Positions 1-5,841 of a stretch of 10,839 nucleotides of DNA are shown one piece after another. A program made the position numbers and the translations under genes. This DNA is from Deltaproteobacteria bacterium. GTDB lineage: Bacteria; Myxococcota_A; Polyangia; HGW-17; SLPX01. Within the stretch, counting starts at the first letter, position 1. Every line of letters starts with the position of its first letter. Below the pieces are notes generated by a model, which saw only the letters and a program-made list of their open reading frames with translations, made no database searches and was not told where the DNA came from. The stretch is taken from positions 1-10,839 of the forward strand of contig JAABSF010000049.1 in assembly GCA_011390535.1 (NCBI GenBank), written 5' to 3'.

Positions 1-485
1 AAGCCTATCAACTGAAGAGCCTATCAGCTAGTGACCTATCAACTGAAGAGCCTATCAGCTAGTGACCTGATAAAAGCCGATAAGCTGATAAGCCGATAAA
101 AAAACCCAATCCACAAGTAAAACTCTTTTGTACCCGATACACATTTTTAACCCAAGTATGATGGAGACAGCAATAAAACAAAATATTAAAAAGAAGCTCA
201 CATAATCTCAAGGGAAAGATAATAAAAACAACACTCTATCTAATCCTAGTTAACCTACGACTCACCCTACGGCTCAACACGCGACTGCTTATGACTGTTT
301 ATACACAACCAACGACAAAACTTCCTGCGTTAAATCGCAAACAAACCGACTCCAAACAAAACCCATCATCCCAACCACTCCGTCCCCGAATTGCTCCCCG
401 GATTTATCGCTCCGTCGGATTTCTCTCTCCGTTATTTCACCCCTCCGTCCCCATTTCTTCTAACTTTATTCTCTTGATTATTCTC
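1..485. other. Non-coding left flank
   Basis: No convincing gene is seen here. One open frame at 291-512 encodes 73 residues, but it is rich in proline, serine and basic residues, has no Shine-Dalgarno sequence and shows no family likeness, so I treat it as chance. The segment is AT-rich between about 90 and 240. It holds the tandem duplication at 4-65. A 10-bp direct repeat, ATTCTCTTGA, occurs at 468-477 and 480-489, and its second copy contributes to the -35 box of the downstream ATPase gene. Confidence 0.6.
4..65. repeat. 31-bp tandem duplication, two identical copies
   Basis: Units at 4-34 and 35-65 are identical. Each contains two CCTATCA words. The sequence then passes at 66-98 into a degenerate tract of GATAAGC and GCCGATAA words. 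AGCTGATA near 82-89 is the reverse complement of TATCAGCT in the units, so the transcript could fold back. The array may extend to the left of the window edge. Confidence 0.85.
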
Positions 486-515
486 TTGACCAAAAGCGAT
501 CTTTTTTGCTAATTT
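486..515 (+). promoter_or_regulatory. Putative sigma70-type promoter of the DUF4143 ATPase gene
   Basis: TTGACC at 486-491 is a good -35 box. After an 18-nt spacer, TAATTT at 510-515 is a weak -10 box. Initiation would fall near 521-523, only a few bases before the ATG at 525, so the mRNA would be nearly leaderless. That fits the absence of a Shine-Dalgarno sequence. This is inferred from the sequence alone. Confidence 0.4.
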
Positions 516-538
516 GCAATTGATATGCAAATTAGCAA
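506..538. promoter_or_regulatory. Perfect 13-bp-arm palindrome spanning the ATPase start codon
   Basis: The arms are TTGCTAATTTGCA at 506-518 and its exact reverse complement TGCAAATTAGCAA at 526-538, with a 7-nt spacer. The element overlaps the predicted -10 box on the left and the ATG (525-527) plus the first four codons on the right. It could be an operator for an autoregulator or another dimeric repressor. As RNA it could be a hairpin hiding the start codon. The perfect symmetry is seen directly; the function is inferred. Confidence 0.65.
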
Positions 539-1724
539 TTCATATGGTGTCCGTGAATATATCCCCAGGAAGGCCGAGCCTACAATCAGGACACTTCTGA
601 AGGGTTTTCCCGCAGTTGTAATAACCGGCCCAAGGCAATCGGGAAAGTCGACACTTGCCCGCCGGATTTTTCATGACAAGCCATATATCAGCCTCGAAAA
701 TCCGGATGACGATGAATTAGCTCGCACAGATCCCAGAGGGTTCCTTGAGCAGTTTCCCAACGGCGGTGTAATTGACGAGATTCAACGCCGCCCTGAATTG
801 CTTTCATATTTACAGACTCTCGTCGATCTGGACGGCCGGATGGGCCTGTTTATCCTGACCGGGTCGCAACAGTTCGGGCTCATGGGAAGAATAACTCAAT
901 CACTCGCCGGCCGCACCGGCATTGTGGAGCTTCTGCCCTTCTCCCTTGATGAGCTCGCCTCGGCGGGTCGTGGTTTGGAAAATCCAGAGGATTTCTTGTT
1001 TTCAGGTTTGTATCCTCCTGTTCACGACCGAGACATTTCACCTACATTGTGGTATCCGAACTATATTCGCACGTATATCGAACGTGACGTGAGGCAAATA
1101 ATCAACATCGGAGATCTCTCTTCATTTCGTTCCTTTATTTATCTTTGCGCCGGTAGAACAGGCCAACTACTCAACCTTTCGTCATTAGCAAATGACTGCT
1201 CCATTGCTCCAAACACCGCAAAAAAATGGCTTTCGGTTTTGGAAGCGAGCTACATCGTCTATCTCCTCAGACCTCATCATAAAAATTTCAACAAGCGAGT
1301 GATTAAAACCCCTAAACTCTACTTCTTCGACTGCGGCCTTGCCGCAAGACTTTTGGGGATCGAGAAAAGGGAACAGCTTCTGAGTCATGCAAACAGGGGA
1401 GCTTTGTTCGAGAACCTGATAATCACGGAGCTGCTGAAAAACCGCTACAACAAAGGACTTCCTTCAAATCTATACTTCTGGCGTGATCGGACGGGAAATG
1501 AGGTGGATCTGCTCCTGGATCGCGGCGGCCGACTCATCCCGGTGGAAATCAAATCGGGTCGCACTTTAACCGCAACATACTTTTCCGGCCTCAACCGCTG
1601 GACAAAGCTGGCAGGCGAAGAAGCATCCACCCCGTACCTTGTATACGCCGGCAACAAGAACCAAAAGCGCAGCAAAGCAATCGTTGTCCCGTGGCACAAA
1701 GCCGCTTCATCAATAGGCGACTGA
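525..1724 (+). CDS. AAA+ ATPase with C-terminal DUF4143 domain
   Basis: Encodes 399 residues, a normal length for the widespread prokaryotic AAA+ ATPase/DUF4143 family, whose cellular role is still poorly defined. Visible motifs are Walker A GPRQSGKST (35-43), Walker B GGVIDEIQ (80-87, D84/E85), a sensor-1-like LTGSQQF (111-117) and the family segment YIERDVR (184-190). A winged-helix-like stretch follows at about 200-250. The C-terminal half carries a PD-(D/E)xK-like signature: E296, then NEVD with D328, then E341-I-K343, as expected for DUF4143. No signal peptide or membrane segment is seen, so it should be cytosolic. The ATG at 525 is the only start near the conserved EYIPR segment. It has no Shine-Dalgarno sequence and lies inside a palindrome. 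The gene stands alone, convergent with the EndoQ gene. Such genes often behave as mobile accessory genes; that part is inference. Confidence 0.9.
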   Translation: MQISNSYGVREYIPRKAEPTIRTLLKGFPAVVITGPRQSGKSTLARRIFHDKPYISLENPDDDELARTDPRGFLEQFPNGGVIDEIQRRPELLSYLQTLVDLDGRMGLFILTGSQQFGLMGRITQSLAGRTGIVELLPFSLDELASAGRGLENPEDFLFSGLYPPVHDRDISPTLWYPNYIRTYIERDVRQIINIGDLSSFRSFIYLCAGRTGQLLNLSSLANDCSIAPNTAKKWLSVLEASYIVYLLRPHHKNFNKRVIKTPKLYFFDCGLAARLLGIEKREQLLSHANRGALFENLIITELLKNRYNKGLPSNLYFWRDRTGNEVDLLLDRGGRLIPVEIKSGRTLTATYFSGLNRWTKLAGEEASTPYLVYAGNKNQKRSKAIVVPWHKAASSIGD

Positions 1725-1733
1725 TAATCTGTG

Positions 1734-1758
1734 TTGGATTTTTGAAAAAAGTTTCCAA
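1734..1758. terminator. Weak AT-rich hairpin between convergent genes
   Basis: TTGGA (1734-1738) and TCCAA (1754-1758) flank TTTTT (1739-1743) and a run of six A (1745-1750), so the 38-bp gap between the two stop codons can form a bulged, mostly A-T stem. It could end transcripts from both sides. It lacks a GC-rich stem and a proper T-tract, so it is only a candidate. Confidence 0.25.
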
Positions 1759-1762
1759 AACT

Positions 1763-3079
1763 TTAAAATAATCGGATGGTTCCATACTGTCCGTCAAAGC
1801 CGGGTTCGAGACGAACCAGGCCCTCCCTGACCCTTCTCACGCCTTCTGCCAAGAGAGAGTCACTCTTTCGCGCAATATCTTCAAGCTCCGCTTGGCGAAG
1901 AATAAAAAGCTCGGAGCCCAGAGATTCCAATAAACTCTCGTACTCACGCAGCACCCCTTTAGTGTTCGGTCCGCGTTGCCTCACCTGGGATATAATTCGA
2001 TCCAGCCCCACCAACCTCTCAAAGTGCCCTCCACCGTCAGGCGGAACGTACCCTTCTTTTCTGTCAGCGAGCGCTTCCACTCTGTGCAACACCCCCACGG
2101 TGACCTTTCGGCCGCACACCGGGCACAATCCATCCCGCTTCAAGGTCTCTTTGGGCATCATCCTTAGTCCGCACTTCCGGTGACCGTCGGCGTGATACTT
2201 TCCCTCTTCGGGAAAGAACTCAATCGTTCCCAGAAAACCCCGCCGGGTGCGAACTGCTTTCATTATATCGTGATAACTGAATTCACAATCAAAGAGATTG
2301 GCCTCCCGCCCCAACTTGGCCGGGGAGTGAGCATCGGAATTGGAAACCAGCGTGAATCTGTCGAGTTTGCTCAACCTCCAGTTCATTGCAGGATCGGAAG
2401 ACAGCCCTGTTTCAAGTGCAAAGACGTGTTTCGTCAAGTCACGGTAGCACTCATCAATCGTGTCGAAACCGCTCTTCGAGCCCAACACGGAAAACCATGG
2501 AGTCCAGATATGCGCCGGAATCAAACAAGCTTCAGGGGAACACTCAAGCACAATCTCCAAAAGATCACGGCTGTCCAGCCCAAGAATCGGTCTTCCGTCA
2601 GACTCCACATTGCCCAACTCACCCAACCTTGTGGAAAACAACTCAGCGCTTTCCATGTCGGGCATGTATACAAGATTGTGAACTTTTCGAACCTTGTCGC
2701 CTACTTTGTAGATGGAACTTATCTCTGTCTGGAGCATAAACCTAACCGGCCTTCGATAAGCCGCAGCCCGGCCTAAGCTCAAACTCAAATGCGGGCGCCT
2801 ATCCAAGCATTTCTCCCTATCCTGCACCGAACCCTGCACCGCAGCCTGCACCAAAACCTGCATCGAATCCTTCTCCGAACGTAGCTGAAAAAGCCCGGGT
2901 TCAGCCTCCACCAACTCATCCCTTAATCGACTTCGCCATTCAGGGTGGGTGAAATCACCTGTACCGACAACCGAAATCCCCTTTCGCTGCGCCCATGCGT
3001 GGAAATTCACCAGGTCCGATTTCTTGCTCGTAGCCCTTGAAAGATAGGAATGCACGTGCAAATCAGCGATGAATTTCAT
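1763..3079 (-). CDS. Endonuclease Q family PHP-domain DNA repair nuclease
   Basis: Encodes 438 residues of the EndoQ family (TIGR00375), known to nick DNA 5' of deaminated bases such as uracil and hypoxanthine and of abasic sites. The PHP metal motifs are visible: D6-L-H8-V-H10, H45 in GDFTHPEW, E119 in LQTEISS, H190 in IPAHIW, and NSDAH (247-251). A zinc-finger-like element follows, with H300, C303, C319 and C322, then the family segment GVLHRVEALADR (329-340). The helical C-terminus is also family-like. The gene is often labelled a helicase-related protein in databases, but no helicase motif is present here. GGAAAG lies 9 nt before the ATG. Oddity: residues about 66-110 form an expanded low-complexity loop containing VQAA-VQGS-VQDR, encoded by a 12-bp in-frame tandem repeat, between PGLFQL and PVRFMLQTE. 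The gene appears monocistronic and convergent with the ATPase gene. Confidence 0.9.
   Translation of the reverse strand: MKFIADLHVHSYLSRATSKKSDLVNFHAWAQRKGISVVGTGDFTHPEWRSRLRDELVEAEPGLFQLRSEKDSMQVLVQAAVQGSVQDREKCLDRRPHLSLSLGRAAAYRRPVRFMLQTEISSIYKVGDKVRKVHNLVYMPDMESAELFSTRLGELGNVESDGRPILGLDSRDLLEIVLECSPEACLIPAHIWTPWFSVLGSKSGFDTIDECYRDLTKHVFALETGLSSDPAMNWRLSKLDRFTLVSNSDAHSPAKLGREANLFDCEFSYHDIMKAVRTRRGFLGTIEFFPEEGKYHADGHRKCGLRMMPKETLKRDGLCPVCGRKVTVGVLHRVEALADRKEGYVPPDGGGHFERLVGLDRIISQVRQRGPNTKGVLREYESLLESLGSELFILRQAELEDIARKSDSLLAEGVRRVREGLVRLEPGFDGQYGTIRLF
2821..2868 (-). repeat. In-frame 12-bp tandem repeat (4 units) inside the EndoQ gene
   Basis: On the plus strand the units are CCTGCACCGAAC, CCTGCACCGCAG, CCTGCACCAAAA and CCTGCATCGAAT at 2821-2832, 2833-2844, 2845-2856 and 2857-2868. 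Because 12 is a multiple of three the frame is kept. The encoded minus-strand product reads roughly MQVL-VQAA-VQGS-VQDR. The unit is unlike any intergenic array in the window. Confidence 0.85.
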
Positions 3080-3112
3080 AACCTTATTCTTTCCAGTAAG
3101 ATGCTGTCATCC

Positions 3113-3149
3113 GGCCCTGTTTATAACCCTCGGTTAGGGTAAACCGGCC
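3113..3149 (-). promoter_or_regulatory. Imperfect hairpin in the EndoQ leader or promoter
   Basis: ACCCT (3126-3130) and AGGGT (3136-3140) pair across a 5-nt loop. GTTT (3119-3122) and AAAC (3141-3144) extend the stem past an ATA bulge, and CC/GG pairs extend it further. It lies 35-70 bp before the EndoQ start. It could be an operator or a leader structure, and I cannot tell which. Confidence 0.3.
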
Positions 3150-3207
3150 TGACATATTTATCATCTCATCACCGCTAAAACCACCGCTAATCCCGTCTTT
3201 ATTACAA

Positions 3208-3303
3208 CAGCCGTTAGCCCCCCTGACTCTTTTTTTATCCCATCTCCTCTACACCCATCGCTATTTCCATCATTTTTAATATCAGCCGTTGCCCCCCTGA
3301 CTC
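3208..3303. repeat. Dispersed 21/22-bp direct repeat pair
   Basis: Copies at 3208-3229 and 3283-3303 both begin CAGCCGTT and end GCCCCCCTGACTC. They differ only by one extra A in the first copy. They are 75 bp apart in the EndoQ/LuxR spacer, and the DNA between them is pyrimidine-rich. No function is evident. Confidence 0.75.
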
Positions 3304-3477
3304 ACTACAATCATGGCCCACATTTATCGACGGCTCTGTCTTCAGGACATGTTCCGCACATTCTCCGTTCCATGCTTGTTTTTCTATGGTGGAGGATTTC
3401 TGAGATTCTGTAAATCACCAAAACTGGTGACAAAGACCATAAAAATTCTTCGCCGGCTCCTTCGGCATGTTTTATAA
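3304..3477. other. Spacer with a 54-codon open frame and a 16-bp palindrome
   Basis: An ATG at 3313 opens a 54-codon frame ending at a TAA at 3475-3477. The product would be basic, with a short hydrophobic patch and an arginine/leucine-rich tail. There is no Shine-Dalgarno sequence and I recognise no family, so I do not call a gene. TCACCA-AAAC-TGGTGA at 3415-3430 is a perfect 6-bp-arm inverted repeat and could be a protein-binding site. Confidence 0.3.
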
Positions 3478-3641
3478 ATCTGTGCCGGCTTTGCTGACCT
3501 GTTCAGGCTTTGCTGACCTGTTCAGGCTTTGCCGATCTGTGCCGGCTTTGTTGATCTGTGCCGGCTTTGTTGATCTGTGCCGGCTTTGCCGATCTGTACA
3601 GGCTTTGTTGATCTGTGCGGACTTTGTAGATCTGTGCCGGG
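3478..3641. repeat. 19-bp tandem array, eight full units plus a partial one
   Basis: A partial unit at 3478-3489 is followed by eight units starting at 3490, 3509, 3528, 3547, 3566, 3585, 3604 and 3623. Units 1 and 2 read TTTGCTGACCTGTTCAGGC. Later ones follow TTTG-(C/T)(C/T)GATCTGTGCCGGC with substitutions. Many units hold a small palindrome at the same place: CCTGTTCAGG in units 1-2, GCCGGC in units 3-5 and CTGTACAG in unit 6. Open frames crossing the array only reflect its periodicity (57 bp, 19 codons). It is not CRISPR, since there are no unique spacers. Confidence 0.93.
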
Positions 3642-3785
3642 TTTACCCAGTCCGACTGATTCAGAGCTTGCTGCTGTGGAAAAGATCCATCGCCTGTTGG
3701 ATTGCTATGTCGAATTCTACTTTGACAAAAGATCAAATGCCTATTTTTGGCAAACAACCCCCCACCATCCTAAAAAGCTAACCAC
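3642..3785 (+). other. Possible coding remnant after the 19-bp array
   Basis: In the frame of codon 3577 the stretch from about 3646 to 3785 reads like ordinary protein, including the segments DSELAAVEKIHRLLD and YVEFYFDKRSNAYFW. It is an acidic/basic amphipathic stretch followed by an aromatic-rich one. No start codon lies downstream of the array, and after about 3790 the frame becomes hydrophobic and loses coding character. I do not recognise the family. It may be a fragment of a lost gene, or chance. Confidence 0.2.
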
Positions 3786-3982
3786 CGCAATTCCTTTGTT
3801 CACTTACTTTGTTTTTTGCGTTTTTGCTTACTTATTCCTTGATAAAAATGTTTTTTTCTGTAGTCTTTTAGTTTGGGTTTAGTGTCTGGTTTTATTAAAA
3901 AAATGAATTGTAATAGGGCTTGTTTTCCGATGTGATTTTGAGCCTGTGGGACTGTTTGGGCAATACTTATTTTCTGAAGTTT

Positions 3983-4011
3983 TTGACGAGATATGCGCGT
4001 TGGCAAGAATT
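3983..4011 (+). promoter_or_regulatory. Candidate promoter of the LuxR-type regulator gene
   Basis: TTGACG at 3983-3988 is a good -35 box. AGAATT at 4006-4011, after a 17-nt spacer, is a poor -10 box. The start codon lies about 20 bp further on. From about 3790 to 3980 I see only AT-rich spacer with no supported gene. Confidence 0.25.
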
Positions 4012-4032
4012 TGGCGAGAGCCTGGAAGTTAG

Positions 4033-5196
4033 ATGATCGAGAGGATGATGGAAAGCTATTCACCTTTAACGGTTAAAGAACTAAAAGATGTCAACCTTAC
4101 ATCCCCATCTCGCATAGCGAGACAATTTGCCTCGGCGGCGACGGCCGGAGAGGTTGGGCTTGTACTCTCAGAAGCGGCGGAAAGAACTGTCGGGATTTCG
4201 GGATACAATTTTTTTGCGGTAAATCCCCAGTCGGCGATAAGTGATGCTACGGACAGCGTTGTTTATTGGTGTGGGGATTCATCCTTTCCTTATGAAGAGT
4301 TTCTGAAGGTTCTCCCGATTACACAAAATGAATTTTTGGGGCCCCAAGAATTGATGCAAGGCACAAAAGTCCATTGTGTCCATCAGTTGTTCGATCGTTC
4401 ATATATCGAAAAAACCTTTTCATATAATGAATTGTGGAGAGATCTCCATATTGAACGGCAGGTGGCGATGGTGTTTGGGACCCCTGAGAAAAATCTGGGG
4501 TTCGCCTGCTTCACACGATCAAAAAAAGAGCGTCCGTTCAGTGAGGAAGATCTCGCCGAGACAGCGAGTCTCCGGCTGGCGGCGGAGCAGGCGTTAGGGA
4601 CAATCAACAAACTGAATGCACCGCTGCGAAAGGCGAATGATATTCTGCGGACATTGTCGAAGACGGTTCCGGATCCGTTGATTTTGCTGGACAGCGCAGG
4701 CAAGGTTTTGTGGACCAATGAAGATGCGAAGCTATGGCTGGATATTAAACAGTTTTATTTTGGGTCTAATCTGTCGTTGCATACAACGTCGTGGAAAATG
4801 GAAATCATAAAACGAATCGCACAGGAGGTCTTTAAGAACCCGGCGTTTTCTCCGGATCCCGAGGTCCTCGAATCGATTGGGATTCTACCTGGTAGAAAAG
4901 AGCTGTTCTGGCGTTTTATTGAGGGCGAGAAGAACGAAAAGTCCAAGATTCTTTTCTGCGTTTCCGAGCAATGTTCATCAAGGGGGAATGTTTTAACCCC
5001 CGCCGGTCTAAAAAAGTTCGGTTTGTCCCCTCGTGAAGCCGAAGTAGCTGCGTTGGCGGCACAAGGCTACGCAATGCTCAATATCGCCACCCGGCTGAAT
5101 ATCACCAAGAATACCGTACACACCCATTTGAAGCGGATTTATCGAAAGCTCGGTGTATTTTCACGTGCAGAGCTTGCGCACAAGTTGCTTCGCTGA
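4033..5196 (+). CDS. LuxR-family transcriptional regulator with GAF/PAS-like sensory region
   Basis: Encodes 387 residues. The C-terminus (about 325-387) is a LuxR/GerE helix-turn-helix: LSPREAEVAALAAQG (331-345), then the recognition-helix region NTVHTHLKRIYRKLGV (360-375). The first half (about 28-185) looks like a GAF or autoinducer-binding-like domain. Residues about 205-310 resemble a PAS fold (PDPLILLDSAGKVLWTNEDA). There is no receiver domain, so it should respond to a small molecule or protein rather than to phosphorylation. No membrane segment is seen. Three in-frame ATGs compete: 4033 (GGAAG 4 nt upstream) and 4045 or 4048 (GAGAGG directly before). I keep 4033, but the later ones are possible. 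Targets are unknown and no neighbouring plus-strand gene suggests one. The last codons and the stop run into an 11-bp tandem array. Confidence 0.85.
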   Translation: MIERMMESYSPLTVKELKDVNLTSPSRIARQFASAATAGEVGLVLSEAAERTVGISGYNFFAVNPQSAISDATDSVVYWCGDSSFPYEEFLKVLPITQNEFLGPQELMQGTKVHCVHQLFDRSYIEKTFSYNELWRDLHIERQVAMVFGTPEKNLGFACFTRSKKERPFSEEDLAETASLRLAAEQALGTINKLNAPLRKANDILRTLSKTVPDPLILLDSAGKVLWTNEDAKLWLDIKQFYFGSNLSLHTTSWKMEIIKRIAQEVFKNPAFSPDPEVLESIGILPGRKELFWRFIEGEKNEKSKILFCVSEQCSSRGNVLTPAGLKKFGLSPREAEVAALAAQGYAMLNIATRLNITKNTVHTHLKRIYRKLGVFSRAELAHKLLR

Positions 5197-5275
5197 CCCT
5201 TCGCTGACCCTTCGCTGACCCTTCGCTCAGCCTTCGCTCAGCCTTCGCTCAGCCTTCGCCAATCCTCCGCTGATC
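5188..5275. repeat. 11-bp tandem array, eight units, starting inside the LuxR gene
   Basis: Units begin at 5188, 5199, 5210 (CTTCGCTGACC), 5221, 5232, 5243 (CTTCGCTCAGC), 5254 (CTTCGCCAATC) and 5265 (CTCCGCTGATC). The first unit supplies the final codons and the TGA stop (5194-5196) of the LuxR-type regulator. The block pattern of three plus three identical units suggests stepwise duplication. The unit length is close to one DNA helical turn. Confidence 0.93.
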
Positions 5276-5356
5276 AATTTCTTTCAAGAACAAGAACTCA
5301 CGACATTTTATTCTTTCATTATCGACACATACGATAAGCAATCGGATATTTAACTC

Positions 5357-5537
5357 ATGAAACTAACAGCATTACTTCCTGATGAACTTGTAAAAAAAAG
5401 TCCAGGAATTGAGTCGAGAAAAAAGCATTACGGAATCTCTTAAAATTGCTTTGGATGATTGGATTAGAATCCAGCATCTGCGAGCCTTGGATTCTGAAAT
5501 AAAAAACAATCCTATTACATTTGAATACACAGCGTAA
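5357..5537 (+). pseudogene. VapB-like antitoxin gene, frameshifted at an A8 run
   Basis: The ATG at 5357 starts MKLTALLPDELVKK, typical of short VapB-type antitoxins that begin M-K-(V/L)-T-A-(L/I)-(L/I)-P-D. As read, the frame stops after 28 codons (TAA 5441-5443). With one A fewer in the run at 5392-5399 the frame continues as VQELSREKSITESLKIALDD, then WIRIQHLRALDSEIKN and NPITFEYTA, ending at 5535-5537. That gives a 59-residue product with the family's ITESL-IAL-WL-like helix and (P)xxFEY-like tail. It could be a true pseudogene, a homopolymer read error, or a gene expressed by polymerase slippage on A8. It lies 23 bp upstream of a PIN-toxin start, the usual antitoxin-then-toxin order. No clear Shine-Dalgarno sequence is seen. 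Confidence 0.75.
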
Positions 5538-5560
5538 AAAATCAGATCAGCAAATCGTCA

Positions 5561-5716
5561 ATGATTTTTGTTGATACCTCAATTTGGATTAATTTCCTAA
5601 TCGGCGGCGGCAACTGCCTACTACAACTTATAGGGCACCATCACGAATCCATCACGATCCTGCGAGAAATCCTTGGTGTTCCTTGTAGCCAATTTCAACC
5701 CATGTATTCGCATTAA
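5561..5716 (+). pseudogene. Truncated VapC-like PIN-domain toxin gene
   Basis: The ATG at 5561 encodes MIFVDTSIWINFL, the classic first strand of VapC PIN RNases with the first acidic active-site residue (D5). Family members are about 125-145 residues and carry three more conserved acidic residues. This frame ends after 51 codons (TAA 5714-5716), and likeness to VapC fades after about residue 23, near 5630. Downstream I find no VapC C-terminus in any plus frame, so most of the toxin has been deleted. The tail of the frame overlaps an antisense coding remnant, which suggests a junction near 5640. With the frameshifted antitoxin upstream, the locus should be inactive as a toxin. Confidence 0.7.
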
Positions 5717-5841
5717 AATTCTCATTCGGGTAATATTCAGGTGAGCAGCCGGTCTATGGGGACCGCCCGGATTTGTAGCTCGGAGTCTAGAAGCTCCAGC
5801 TTTTTGACACTAACCCCGTTTTCTGCACAGAAATAATGCTC
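5652..5841 (-). pseudogene. Unidentified coding remnant directly downstream of mutS2
   Basis: Immediately after the MutS2 stop codon, and in the same frame, the minus strand is open for 34 codons (5841-5740) with protein-like content, including SVKKLELLDSELQIRAVPID. A TGA follows at 5739-5737. Shifting by one base just before it opens a second stretch from 5741 to a TGA at 5654-5652, containing PNENFNANTWVEIGYKEHQG. Together they look like the C-terminal 60 or so residues of one protein with a single frameshift. I do not recognise the family and see no start. It may be the end of a gene whose 5' part was lost, or readthrough material. Chance is possible given the short length. Confidence 0.35.

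Noticed and set aside
291..512. 73-codon plus-strand open frame
   Set aside because: Low-complexity Pro/Ser/Lys-rich product with no ribosome binding site. It runs over the ATPase promoter and stops just before that gene.
2180..2776. 198-codon plus-strand frame inside the EndoQ gene
   Set aside because: Antisense shadow. The minus strand carries all EndoQ motifs, and this product shows none.
3478..3641. CRISPR array
   Set aside because: Units are directly adjacent with no unique spacers, and no cas gene is present.
3467..3882. Overlapping open frames on both strands across the 19-bp array
   Set aside because: Their length follows from the repeat period (three units make 19 codons with few stops). 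The repeated peptides match no family I know.
3800..4063. 87-codon minus-strand frame before the LuxR gene
   Set aside because: Lys/Ser/Gln-rich product of an AT-rich spacer. It overlaps the LuxR start and has no supporting motif.
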